Origin: Ridgeia piscesae
Taxonomy: Eukaryota; Annelida; Polychaeta; Sabellida; Siboglinidae
Length of the DNA stretch: 64,000 nt
Assembly (NCBI GenBank): GCA_025642075.2
Contig: JAODUO010000034.1
Location: 86,001-150,000, forward strand
Direction of reading: 5' to 3'
How positions within the stretch are numbered: the first letter of the stretch is position 1; each line of letters begins with the position of its first letter. Below the pieces are notes generated by a model. That model ran no database searches and had not been told where the DNA came from. It saw nothing but the letters and a program-made list of their open reading frames with translations. This document shows positions 28,768 through 59,814 of this stretch, piece by piece. The position numbers were made by a program, and so were the translations under genes.

Positions 28768-28921
28768 AATTGTATGAAATATCTATTTTATTGTTTGGGA
28801 TTTTAATTGTACAAAACAGCTATTTTATTGAGTGGGATTTTAATTGTACAAAATAGCTATTTTATTGTTTGGGATTTTAATAATTTTTAGTGTACAGAAT
28901 ATGTATTTTATTTAGTGGGAT
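28768..28921. repeat. 37-40-bp repeat, four copies
   Basis: Four diverged copies of a unit containing TATTTTATTGTTTGGGATTT followed by TAATTGTACAAAA. Confidence 0.8.
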
Positions 28922-31626
28922 AAATGAATATTTTTTGATTACGGATGTGTTTTGTCTGCTTCCACATCCATGTTCATAACGTCTGATATGTGTCACCTGT
29001 GTAGAAAACAAGTTTACGTTTGCAGTTATTGACAGTCACATGTTACTGATCAGAGGAAGCAAGTTTGTTCATGTTGCAATTTGACTTGGTTGCCTAATCA
29101 GCTGACTTTGTTTCTTTTATAAGGATATGTAGTTGTGGGTATTACTGGTGACTGCTATTGAAGCATTTAGTAATTAGCAACATCACTTGTTCATAAGTAA
29201 TTGTCCTTGTTGTCATGGAAGCGATCAACATTTGAGTAGACAGCAGTTGATTGGCAGTGACACCTGGGAGACTTGTGGCCAGCAGTCTGTTGATTGCAAG
29301 TTACCTCAGGCTGTGGACATAGAGACTACACTACACAGCCCTGTGTATTGTGTAGTCAACTGTCCAGTGCAATGTGTGGTCAGTGGCTTATGGGTGGTTT
29401 TAACTGTCCTCTTCTGTCTGGACAGTCTGTGTGGAGAAACAATTTACTGTTTACACAGAGGAGATGTCCTCCTAGTGAACTCACAAACATTCTCCCTGCC
29501 TCATGTCTACCACTGTGGCTTCAACCATCTGTCTCAGAGCCCACAGTCTGCCACTGCTATGTCCACTCTTCTGTCTCTTGACCAGCGTGTCCCTGTAAAC
29601 AGTCCGTGTAAGGTTGTGCTGCTGGTTTTCCAACTTTTGTTCTTCCGGTTGCCACAAGATGGTTTTAGACGCCATTTCAGCTTATATCTGACCCTCTGGT
29701 TTAAACCATTCATACTGGACATGAGGCAAACATACATGTAAATATTGGATTTTTATGTACATATTCCTGTTAAATATAAATTAATTTATGCGTAATTATA
29801 AACCAAAGTTGGTGTATTACGTCATTCCTCAAACAAATGCTGCAAACTGTTCTTTTATACCTTTAGTATTTTACAAGTCAATTGGTTGCTTTTATTGGAT
29901 GGTTCAAATTTACTTATCTTGTGTTTATGGTAATGTTAAATAAAATTTGATATCAAAATGCCAGGTTGTAGAACTATATGTACTATAATATGTACACTTG
30001 AGCAGAGAGAGGGATATTAGATGGTCTACATCAGGAATCATTTTACAAAACTATTGATTAATTAGCCAGTAATATACAATGGTATTAATTTTAACAGTAG
30101 TTACATCACCTGAGACAGTATAATTTAACCCAAGAATATCATAAAATATCCATGTTATTACGACCACATACACAAACTTATTAAAAATATTTATGAAGAC
30201 ACATATTTTGTTAGCACCATGGAAATGGCATGATCAGCACATTACTTTGAAGTGGCCAGTCCAGCACAGTACTGGTAATAGCCCTGGTAATGACCAATGA
30301 CAATTACTCAGATGTCCACAGGAACCTCTAATCAGAGATTATATGACTTCTGTAACCTTCAATCAGGCATAAATTAACCAGTTGTAATCAGACACTTCTG
30401 CCAGTTGAAGTGATCAAAAAGACATCATCTCCTGAAGCATTCTGGCTCACTCGTGACAGTTGCCAAGTGACAGAAGGCAGGACTGGGACTGACCACTTGA
30501 AAGAGGTGGTCAAACTGAGATTTGTGGTCAAGTGGTCAGTCTGTGGTCTGTTGGTAGTGTCCACTGGACTGTCCAGATGGTGGTTCAATCAGCCATACTT
30601 CTTGAGGTGTGGCAGTGGTCTTGACCGCCAACCTCTCACCTGTCTTAGAGTTAGAGGTCCACCTCCCGGGAGGCTGTTTCTAAAATCAACCTCCCACCTA
30701 TTTTAAACCAACCTCCTGTTTTTAAGTGAAACCTCATCTTTTCTTAAAGCCAATTCCCCATCTATGTAAAAGCCAATCTCCCACTAATGTATTTTAAAGC
30801 CAATCACCCACCTAGTCTTAAAGCCATCCTACCACCTATAGTTAAGCTAACAATCCTCCTATAGTCTTAAACCCAACCTCCCACATGTTATGTCAACTTC
30901 CCTCTATTCTTATCAGCACCGTTCTCTTACAGCCACATTTTGCCATGGTTAAATATTTGAATGAAAATTAGTAACAAGAAAAAAAATGAGTTTAACATGA
31001 TTTCATAAATTCACCACATGTACATGTAACCTGGCAAGCACCTGTCATGGCCGACTTCATTGCTTCAGTTCAAGGGTGGAAGCACAACAGTTTACAGCCT
31101 GCCACCTTGTTACGTATTCACACACCACCATATAACGCCATTGTAAATAATGTCAGTGTAAATGGTGAATATGATAACACATCCTTTTGAAGTACTGCTA
31201 ATCTTGACCAGTGAAATGTGTTAATGATAACGAGATGATTATTAGTTAGATTATAAAAAATTGACATACAGATACAGTTATGACTTATGTGCGGCTATGT
31301 TCCCTGTGACTTTACTGCATGGATTCACATGCTCACACTCTGTGTCACCCATCCACCCTAAGTAGTGGGGAAGCTAAAGAGCTTAACAGCAAGTATTCCA
31401 GCCTCTAGCCCTGGAGTTGGCCATTGGAGACTACTGGTATCACCCTGTCTTCAGGGGGGTCCTCCCTCCCTGTCAACCCCTATCTGCCTAATGACTTGTT
31501 GATGATGTGTCATGCTTCAGTCACTCAGCTTCTGTCATTTCCTGTCTAGTGCACAGTTCTGGGCAAGTCTTAATATGTGTGCATGTGTTGTGTATTTGAA
31601 GTACATACATACAATTCTGCACATTC
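28922..31626. other. non-coding; degenerate CCACCTA repeats
   Basis: Between 30650 and 30895 there are about eight loose copies of an AAGCCAATCTCCCACCTA-like unit. A 184-codon + strand open frame at 29187-29741 is the longest non-repeat frame in the first 35 kb, but it is Cys/Leu-rich and resembles nothing I know. I do not call it a gene. Confidence 0.4.
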
Positions 31627-31760
31627 TGTGAAGTCCAGTAGTAAAGTGGTTGGATCATCACGCTAATATTTCACATTCAAATCCTCTTGCTGTATTTTCA
31701 AACTTTGAGTAAGCTTGTTAAATTCATAATGCTCAAATTCACTATATAATGAGAACTCGC
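31627..31760 (+). mobile_element. tRNA-derived SINE fragment
   Basis: AGTAGTAAAGTGGTTGGATC matches a pol III A box context and CATTCAAATCCTC a weakened B box, at the usual spacing. The head resembles that of the 43.0 kb SINE (AGTGGTTAGAGCATCA). Degraded and not a functional tRNA. Confidence 0.5.
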
Positions 31761-32699
31761 TATAAATTGGTGGTAGGTGTCTCTGTAATAGTATTCTTTA
31801 TGCATTCATGTGCAAACAAATAATTTTGCGTCCAAAAATATGCAGTATATGTACTGTATGAATTTGAACACTATAGAAACAGGTGGATAAAAACTGTAAA
31901 TATATTTAAAAAGTTTAGAGTGTAAAAATATAGTGTCCTTAATATAATACCACAGCCTTTATGGTAGTGTGATTTCGCTGTCTTAAAGATTCCCAGTCAG
32001 CCACAATTCTTCACAGATGTCTCACTGTACCACCACCATAGACATGTGACCACCATCCACTGGCCACCCACAGGGCAAGGAGCTCTGGGGTGATTATGAT
32101 AAGACCTCTCCACCCATAGTTATCAACTTGATGACACCCCAGGCCCCTATCAGTGCTGAAGCACCAAACAAGAGCTGTGCTAAACCAACTGTCACCCCTC
32201 AGCCCTGCTACACCCACCAGCACCAGGAGTGGGTGGTGTCGGGTGTAGGCAGCAGACAGCTATCTCTGGACACAACAAACTCATACACAGAACACACAAC
32301 AAGAAGGCACATAAAGATGTCAAGTCAAGACAAATAAATAAACCTGTGAAAAAATCACTGAATTCATAAATGTTATGTATCAGAATGATGAAGATATCAT
32401 ACCTCTAACGATAGTTGGTTTCTTAAATTAAATAATTAATTAAATAATTATAGGGGCAGATTTATGGGTGAAAGTTTCCTGCATCATAACAGCAGAGCGT
32501 CCTTTGACAGTGTATATATAATACATTGCCTGGTCATACCTAATGTGACTATGGTTCACCATAGCATTTATAATAAAAAACATCCAGAGAAAACATGTTG
32601 CCAAGCTGAATAAAACCATTTTCAAAACACACACAATATATAATATATATATATATATAATAAATATACGGTTAAACGCTGCGTAGGGGGACCAGTTAT

Positions 32700-33152
32700 G
32701 CATATAGCACCGCGTACGGGAGACCGCTGTTTTAAGGAGACTGGAGTTTTGATGTGTGATTGCATAACTAATGCATTTTATTTAATGACTATCCTTGTTA
32801 GTGGAGATAGTTCAGATATAAATGAATTAACTTATGCAATTATTATAAACTTTATTTTATATTTTGATTAGTTTTGAGCACATTTATTGCAGATACTTGT
32901 ATATATTTATGTACATAAGGCACCACGTACGGGACCCCGGCAGAGAAGTGCTTATAGTTTAAAAGTGTTGCTATTATATTGATTGAGGGGTTAGCGTTGT
33001 ACATTTGTTAAATGCGGCGCTGTCAATTTGTGTATCTGCACATATATTTACGTTGTTGTTGTTATCGTTGTATTGGGTTTTGGATATACCAAGTCGGCGT
33101 TAAATATTCCGAATACACACCGGTCTCCCGTACGCGGCATCTAAGCATATAG
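32700..33152. mobile_element. probable non-autonomous DNA transposon (MITE)
   Basis: Terminal inverted repeats at 32710-32730 and 33117-33137 match over 21 bp with one mismatch (core CGCGTACGGGAGACCG). GCATATAG occurs as a direct repeat just outside both ends (32700-32707 and 33145-33152), consistent with an 8-bp target-site duplication as made by hAT-type transposases. The right end has about six extra bases between inverted repeat and direct repeat, so the boundary is uncertain. Related motifs lie inside (GCACCACGTACGGGACCCCG, near 32921) and just left (GCGTAGGGGGACC, near 32681). There is no transposase frame. Confidence 0.6.
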
Positions 33153-33747
33153 GTTTTAAGTAGTGTTATATATATGTATATATAATTATTATCAGTAAAA
33201 TATGTATTATTTCAATTAAGAGGTGTCATTTTCAAGGATAACATCTTGGTATAGTGTTAAGTATGTTATCAATAGATATAGATAATCTGAACATGCCATC
33301 TATAATTCACAGCAGGTGTCCAGCCATGCACTATGCAAGCAGTGACACCAGCAGGTGATTAGGATAGAGTTCTCTAGTGGTCTAGTGGGTTGTCATCTCT
33401 GTTGGGTAATACCCAGGTAGAGTTGACAGCTCTGTCTTCCCTGGGCCCGCTTCAAAGAGGCAGTCTTGTGCTGGCCCATTATGCTGCCTCAGGGTTTGAT
33501 GGGGCGGTATTCATAAGATCTAGTCACTAAGGGGGTTTTAATAACAGGGTGAGGGTTCTCTACTGTCTTGTTTCTGCTGTCGTCCAGATGGTTATGGGAT
33601 GTGGAGGAGGTTGGTTTGTGCAACGTGTCAAGTTTCTCTAACATTGTCTTTGTTTCTCATCATTTGCATGGGAAAGATAACGTGTGAATGAACCATAAAA
33701 TCAGAATGTAAGTGTGTAATGAGTGAGCACATTCCAATGCAAAGGCA

Positions 33748-33900
33748 TTGTGTTGTGTTGTGTTGTGTTGTGTTGTGTTGTGTTGTGTTGTGTTGTGTTG
33801 TGTTGTGTTGTGTTGTGTTGTGTTGTGTTGTGTTGTGTTGTGTTGTGTTGTGTTGTGTTGTGGTGTGGTGTGGTGTGGTGTGGTGTGGTGTGGTGTGGTG
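33748..33900. repeat. (TTGTG)n then (TGGTG)n microsatellite
   Basis: About 23 copies of TTGTG pass abruptly into about eight of TGGTG. Frames over it on both strands are by-products. Confidence 0.97.
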
Positions 33901-34061
33901 TGAGCAGTTCACATAGTTTGGGATTGTATAATTATGGAAGGGAAATTGGTCAGTTAAATTGCTATCATTTGCACTGAGAAATCAGCACACAAGAAGCATG
34001 AGATAACATTATGTTGTTTGTCAAATACAAATCAAATAGTTGTCATTCTCTGTGTCAACTT

Positions 34062-34588
34062 TTACCTTGCCTACTTCCACCGTGCCTACTTGCAACGTGC
34101 ATTCTTGTACCGTGCCTACTTGTACCGTGCCTACTTACACTGTGCATACTTGCACCATGCCTACTTGTACCTTGCCTACTTACACTGTGCATACTTGCAC
34201 CGTGCCTACTTGTACCTTGCCTACTTACACTGTGCATACTTGCACCGTGCCTACTTGTACCTTGCCTACTTCACCGTGCCTACTTGCACCGTGCCTACTT
34301 GACCGTGCCTACTTGCACCGTGCCTACTTGTACCGTGCCATACTTGTACCACCTGCCTACTTGCACCGTGCCTACTTGCACCGTGCCTACTTGCACCGTG
34401 CCTACTTGCACCGTGCCTACTTGCACCGTGCCTACTTGCACCGTGCCTACTTGCACCGTGCCTACTTGCACCGTGCCTACTTGCACCGTGCCTACTTGCA
34501 CTGTGTCTACTTGCACCGTGCCTACTTGCACCGTGCCATACTTGCACTGTGCCTACTTGCACCGTGCCTACTTGCACCGTGCCTACTA
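34062..34588. repeat. 15-bp minisatellite
   Basis: About 35 copies of CTTGCACCGTGCCTA with variants (CTTGTACC, CTTACACTGTG). The 15-bp period keeps several frames open, giving 100-208 codon artefacts such as repeating TCTVP on the + strand. It ends about 0.8 kb before the first recognised exon. Confidence 0.95.
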
Positions 34589-34754
34589 CTTGGAACAATG
34601 CATCCTTTTTCTGCATATAACCTTGTAGTTCTTATCAAGCAAATCAATATTGTAAATATATATTAAAAAACATGTTTTTGCCAATTGCTAAACACTGAAT
34701 GAATGTACGATATCTGTTTGTTATCCATTGATTTGCAGTGCTATAGTGTCCATA

Positions 34755-34868
34755 GTGCCAGGGTGTAGGCATGGTGCCAGGGTGTTGGCATGGTGCCAGG
34801 GTGTAGGCATGGTGCCAGGGTGTAGGCATGGTGCCAGGGTGTAGGCATGGTGCCAGGGTGTTGGCATA
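34755..34868. repeat. 19-bp minisatellite, six copies
   Basis: Six copies of GTGCCAGGGTGTAGGCATG, with TTGGCATG variants at both ends. Confidence 0.9.
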
Positions 34869-35423
34869 GTGACACCCACTAGTGACGCGTGTCGGCATGG
34901 TGTCTTGTGGACAGATGGTCTTGGAGCTGACACTGTTAATGTGTGTGTTGGCTTTTAGTTTGAAGTGCAACAGTTGGCTCAAGTAGTTCCTCATCAGCCT
35001 CACCTAACACCGTCACAGTCTACTGTGTCCAGTGATTTTTACAAATTCTTAGTTTTACCAGCTGCTCAAAATACAGCACTGTCACATTCACATGTATAGC
35101 ATGACGCATGGTAATGAGTTTACACATCTCAGGTAATTTATTAGTTTTGTGGAGGCTTGATCAAAGGTACCCTGCAGTGTCTGTTTGATGTTGCCTATTA
35201 GTGGGTGATGAAAAGTTACAGTTCTCTTGCAATTTAATCAATTGAATTGAAAATTCTTTAATAGTTGAAAATTCTTTGATGTTAAACTGATAATTTCATT
35301 GTGTGTATGTAGTACTATGTAGATACAAAAGATCATTGTTACATATGTAAATCGATGACCAAACTGCTACTGCCATTCATATCAGATAAAGAAAACATTG
35401 CAATTTGTTTTTTGCAGACCACG

Positions 35424-54408
<18,985 letters not shown>

Positions 54409-54674
54409 CAAAGCTGTAGGAAGAAGGTAAGATGCTGTTTTGTTTCCTGAAATATTCCTTAATAGTGTAATAATAAAACGATGAATAGTTTGTTACGAAT
54501 ACCTTTGATGTCCTCTTTGGAATCAAAGTAGGGTGATTTTTATGTAGTTGAAATCAAAATATATTGATTTTTAAATAGATTTGTGTATAATTTGTTGTTG
54601 TTAATAATTTACATTCTTCAGGTATCTTCCGTAACAGTTTGTTTTTTATATATGAAAAAGCCAAAAAGTAAACA

Positions 54675-54693
54675 TATATATATAATATATATG

Positions 54694-54764
<71 letters not shown>

Positions 54765-54782
54765 AATATATATATAATAATT
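54675..54782. repeat. (AT)n microsatellite in intron 18
   Basis: TATA dinucleotide array of about 105 bp. Confidence 0.93.
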
Positions 54783-54902
54783 AAAAACAACAGATCAGTA
54801 ATGAACAAACTAGTAAACATTACATGCTGCATGTATGATACCTGTTTTCTAATGCTTTACAACTTTGTAAAATATTCTTTTATGTTATTCGTTGTTATTC
54901 AG

Positions 54903-55002
54903 CTACAGGAGAGACTGGTACAGAGACAACAACAAGATGACGTGACGCCGGCTGTTCCATCCACCGACCATCTCCCCTCCGTGTAACAACGATAGACAGA
55001 AG
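54903..55002 (+). other. PsGEF: probable exon 19: 3' UTR or read-through C-terminus
   Basis: Acceptor TTGTTATTCAG, donor GAAG|GTGAAT. In phase 0, the same phase in which exon 18 ends, it is open for 27 codons (LQERLVQRQQQDDVTPAV, then PSTDHLPSV) to TAA 54984-54986. Coding only if the exon 18 TAA is read through or bypassed. Confidence 0.55.
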
Positions 55003-55492
55003 GTGAATGTCCCATCTTTTTGTCATTAATTAAACTGTAATATTTCTACTGACATGTAACTTTAGCATGAGTCTGTAAATATCTGTGTATGGGTGAAATG
55101 GCGTCTCATTATAATTTATTCACCACTGAATTATTATCATATGTGAAGTGCAAATGACCAGTTCCATATGTATGTTTTGTAAAGTTGTTTGCAAGTATTT
55201 ACAATATTCTTAAGAAAATACAATAGTCATGCAAGTATGTGTAATCTCTTAAAAAATACACTTAGTACCACAAAATTAGCGAAGTGTTTATAATACCAAT
55301 ACAATCCTAATACCTATAAAAAAAGTCCAATGCTAAATTACTACAATGTCAAACCATTTTCAAATAAAAAATAATGCGATGTGTGTGATGTGCAGGCATT
55401 TAGCATGAGTACTTATGATATTTGCATACCTGTAGTGTTACTAAAACGTGTGTATGTAGTGCTGTGTATTCAAAGTGTGTTTTGTGTTTTAG

Positions 55493-56140
55493 GGGAGACA
55501 AACACTTGAGGCCTCACTGTGTCACCAGCATGTCTACAGAAGACATATTTGTATTCTTCCACAAGCCTTGGACAAAGCCACAGACATTGGTGCTAAACTG
55601 AGATTTGTGTAGACTGTATAATGTACAAATTATTGTCACTGTGTGGCATAAATGACATGGACATGAGTGTGGAGTTGATTCTATGCTGGCTATGTGTCGC
55701 TCGGTATTGTTGATTTGTAAATGGAACACAAAACGTTATCATCATTTGTTGTGCACAGGTAAACTATTTTATAAATGTTAATAGACTAATCACAATTTCT
55801 TATGTGTCACATTTTGCTTTGAAAAAGTGTCAACGTTATAACTTCAGTACTTAATTGCTGTTTCTAATGTTACAGCCTAGCAACAGTGTTTGTACTGAAT
55901 CATGTTTGGAAATGACTATTAGAAATTCACATGTCATAGCCAGGTTTGGTTTATATGTAATATTACTTAGTGGCTAATGTGCCTTGTATTATGAACTCAA
56001 TAATGTACATACAGATATGTTGTTATATGTATATTTGTATATAATGCAAACATATATTCATTATTTAGTTTTGTATATAATTAATATATTTTATATAAGT
56101 TATTGACAATATGCAAAGATTAAACTTCATATTTAAGACA
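55493..56140 (+). other. PsGEF: probable terminal exon 20: 3' UTR
   Basis: Acceptor TTTTGTGTTTTAG at 55492, then unique sequence with only short frames to a candidate poly(A) signal. The end is approximate. Confidence 0.5.
56119..56124 (+). terminator. candidate poly(A) signal ATTAAA
   Basis: ATTAAA is the commonest variant of AATAAA. It is the first good match after exon 20 that is followed by T-rich sequence. Cleavage would fall near 56140. Confidence 0.35.
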
Positions 56141-56460
56141 CACCGTGATTTCTTCATTTTTACAGATGTTTAGTTGCAAGAAATTGGCATCTAAACTTAC
56201 GAGAATGTGGTGTCTGTAATGTGGTAATCACTCAATCGTGTGCGCTAGTTCCAAACAACTGTTTTCTTTTTCTTGTTTCTTATTTTCTATGTCTTCCTTT
56301 AGAAACTCAATACACATGAATGAAGCTATGCACACCCTGTAAAAACATTGTCTTTAAAGCAGCATTTCCTCTTCATTTTGTTCTCCTAACTTTGTTTCTC
56401 CAGTCTTTCCCGTATCCACATCTAAATTACTTCTGCTTCGTGGTCTGACTGTTCCCCATG

Positions 56461-59400
56461 TGCTGGTGGCCACAGGATCGTCCTAGGCACCAGTTCCTCC
56501 ACGTGCTGGTGGCCACAGGATCGTCCTAGGCACCAGTTCCTCCACGTGCTGGTGGCCACAGGATCGTCCTAGACACCAGTTCCTCCGTGTGCTGGTGGCC
56601 ACAGGATCGTCCTAGGCACCAGTTCCTCCACGTGCTGGTGGCCACAGGATCGTCCTAGACACCAGTTCCTCCGTGTGCTGGTGGCCACAGGATCGTCCTA
56701 GACACCAGTTCCTCCGTGTGCTGGTGGCCACAGGATCGTCCTAGGCACCAGTTCCTCCATGAGCTGGTGGCCACAGGATCGTCCTAGGCACCAGTTCCTC
56801 CGTGTGCTGGTGGCCACAGGATCGTCCTAGGCACCAGTTCCTCCACGTGCTGGTGGCCACAGGATCGTCCTAGACACCAGTTCCTCCGTGTGCTGGTGGC
56901 CACAGGATCGTCCTAGGCACCAGTTCCTCCATGTGCTGGTGGCCACAGGATCGTCCTAGACACCAGTTCCTCCATGTGCTGGTGGCCACAGGATCGTCCT
57001 AGGCACCAGTTCCTCCATGTGCTGGTGGCCACAGGATCGTCCTAGGCACCAGTTCCTCCGTGTGCTGGTGGCCACAGGATCGTCCTAGACACCAGTTCCT
57101 CCGTGTGCTGGTGGCCACAGGATCGTCCTAGGCACCAGTTCCTCCATGTGCTGGTGGCCACAGGATCGTCCTAGACACCAGTTCCTCCATGTGCTGGTGG
57201 CCACAGGATCGTCCTAGGCACCAGTTCCTCCATGTGCTGGTGGCCACAGGATCGTCCTAGGCACCAGTTCCTCCGTGTGCTGGTGGCCACAGGATCGTCC
57301 TAGGCACCAGTTCCTCCATGTGCTGGTGGCCACAGGATCGTCCTAGGCACCAGTTCCTCCATGTGCTGGTGGCCACAGGATCGTCCTAGGCACCAGTTCC
57401 TCCGTGTGCTGGTGGCCACAGGATCGTCCTAGGCACCAGTTCCTCCGTGTGCTGGTGGCCACAGGATCGTCCTAGACACCAGTTCCTCCGTGTGCTGGTG
57501 GCCACAGGATCGTCCTAGGCACCAGTTCCTCCATGTGCTGGTGGCCACAGGATCGTCCTAGGCACCAGTTCCTCCGTGTGCTGGTGGCCACAGGATCGTC
57601 CTAGGCACCAGTTCCTCCATGTGCTGGTGGCCACAGGATCGTCCTAGGCACCAGTTCCTCCGTGTGCTGGTGGCCACAGGATCGTCCTAGGCACCAGTTC
57701 CTCCACGTGCTGGTGGCCACAGGATCGTCCTAGACACCAGTTCCTCCGTGTGCTGGTGGCCACAGGATCGTCCTAGGCACCAGTTCCTCCATGTGCTGGT
57801 GGCCACAGGATCGTCCTAGACACCAGTTCCTCCGTGTGCTGGTGGCCACAGGATCGTCCTAGACACCAGTTCCTCCGTGTGCTGGTGGCCACAGGATCGT
57901 CCTAGGCACCAGTTCCTCCATGTGCTGGTGGCCACAGGATCGTCCTAGGCACCAGTTCCTCCGTGTGCTGGTGGCCACAGGATCGTCCTAGGCACCAGTT
58001 CCTCCATGTGCTGGTGGCCACAGGATCGTCCTAGGCACCAGTTCCTCCACGTGCTGGTGGCCACAGGATCGTCCTAGGTACCAGTTCCTCCACGTGCTGG
58101 TGGCCACAGGATCGTCCTAGGCACCAGTTCCTCCGTGAGCTGGTGGCCACAGGATCGTCCTAGACACCAGTTCCTCCATGTGCTGGTGGCCACAGGATCG
58201 TCCTAGACACCAGTTCCTCCATGTGCTGGTGGCCACAGGATCGTCCTAGGCACCAGTTCCTCCACGTGCTGGTGGCCACAGGATCGTCCTAGGTACCAGT
58301 TCCTCCACGTGCTGGTGGCCACAGGATCGTCCTAGGTACCAGTTCCTCCACGTACTGGTGGCCACAGGATCGTCCTAGACACCAGTTCCTCCATGTGCTG
58401 GTGGCCACAGGATCGTCCTAGGCACCAGTTCCTCCACGTGCTGGTGGCCACAGGATCGTCCTAGGTACCAGTTCCTCCACGTGCTGGTGGCCACAGGATC
58501 GTCCTAGGTACCAGTTCCTCCACGTGCTGGTGGCCACAGGATCGTCCTAGGCACCAGTTCCTCCGTGAGCTGGTGGCCACAGGATCGTCCTAGGCACCAG
58601 TTCCTCCATGTGCTGGTGGCCACAGGATCGTCCTAGGCACCAGTTCCTCCGTGAGCTGGTGGCCACAGGATCGTCCTAGACACCAGTTCCTCCACGTGCT
58701 GGTGGCCACAGGATCGTCCTAGGCACCAGTTCCTCCATGTGCTGGTGGCCACAGGATCGTCCTAGGTACCAGTTCCTCCACGTGCTGGTGGCCACAGGAT
58801 CGTCCTAGACACCAGTTCCTCCACGTGCTGGTGGCCACAGGATCGTCCTAGGTACCAGTTCCTCCACGTGCTGGTGGCCACAGGATCGTCCTAGGTACCA
58901 GTTCCTCCACGTGCTGGTGGCCACAGGATCGTCCTAGACACCAGTTCCTCCACGTGCTGGTGGCCACAGGATCGTCCTAGGCACCAGTTCCTCCATGTGC
59001 TGGTGGCCACAGGATCGTCCTAGACACCAGTTCCTCCACGTGCTGGTGGCCACAGGATCGTCCTAGGCACCAGTTCCTCCATGTGCTGGTGGCCACAGGA
59101 TCGTCCTAGGCACCAGTTCCTCCACGTGCTGGTGGCCACAGGATCGTCCTAGGCACCAGTTCCTCCGTGAGCTGGTGGCCACAGGATCGTCCTAGGCACC
59201 AGTTCCTCCGTGAGCTGGTGGCCACAGGATCGTCCTAGGTACCAGTTCCTCCACGTGCTGGTGGCCACAGGATCGTCCTAGGCACCAGTTCCTCCATGTG
59301 CTGGTGGCCACAGGATCGTCCTAGGCACCAGTTCCTCCATGTGCTGGTGGCCACAGGATCGTCCTAGGCACCAGTTCCTCCATGTGCTGGTGGCCACAGG

Positions 59401-59814
59401 ATCGTCCTAGGCACCAGTTCCTCCATGTGCTGGTGGCCACAGGATCGTCCTAGGCACCAGTTCCTCCATGTGCTGGTGGCCACAGGATCGTCCTAGACAC
59501 CAGTTCCTCCATGTGCTGGTGGCCACAGGATCGTCCTAGGCACCAGTTCCTCCATGTGCTGGTGGCCACAGGATCGTCCTAGGCACCAGTTCCTCCATGT
59601 GCTGGTGGCCACAGGATCGTCCTAGACACCAGTTCCTCCATGTGCTGGTGGCCACAGGATCGTCCTAGGCACCAGTTCCTCCATGTACTGGTGGCCACAG
59701 GATCGTCCTAGACACCAGTTCCTCCATGTGCTGGTGGCCACAGGATCGTCCTAGGCACCAGTTCCTCCATGTGCTGGTGGCCACAGGATCGTCCTAGGCA
59801 CCAGTTCCTCGTTG
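56461..59814. repeat. 43-bp satellite, 78 copies without indels
   Basis: TGCTGG recurs every 43 bp from 56461 to 59772, exactly 77 intervals. The core is GGCCACAGGATCGTCCTAGG. Variation is limited to a few positions: CCACGTG, CCGTGTG, CCATGTG or CCGTGAG at the junction, and AGGCACC, AGACACC or AGGTACC in the body. Each unit can fold: CTGGT pairs with ACCAG and AGGA with TCCT around a TCG loop. AGGTACC copies occur only between about 58.07 and 59.24 kb. TAG in the core closes every third frame. Confidence 0.97.

Noticed and set aside
29187..29741. 184-codon + strand open frame
   Set aside because: Longest non-repeat frame outside the GEF gene, but it resembles no family I know, has biased Cys/Leu content and no supporting splice or promoter context.
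34040..34666. 205-208 codon frames at the 15-bp array
   Set aside because: Repeat by-products in several frames and both strands; no unique coding sequence on either side.
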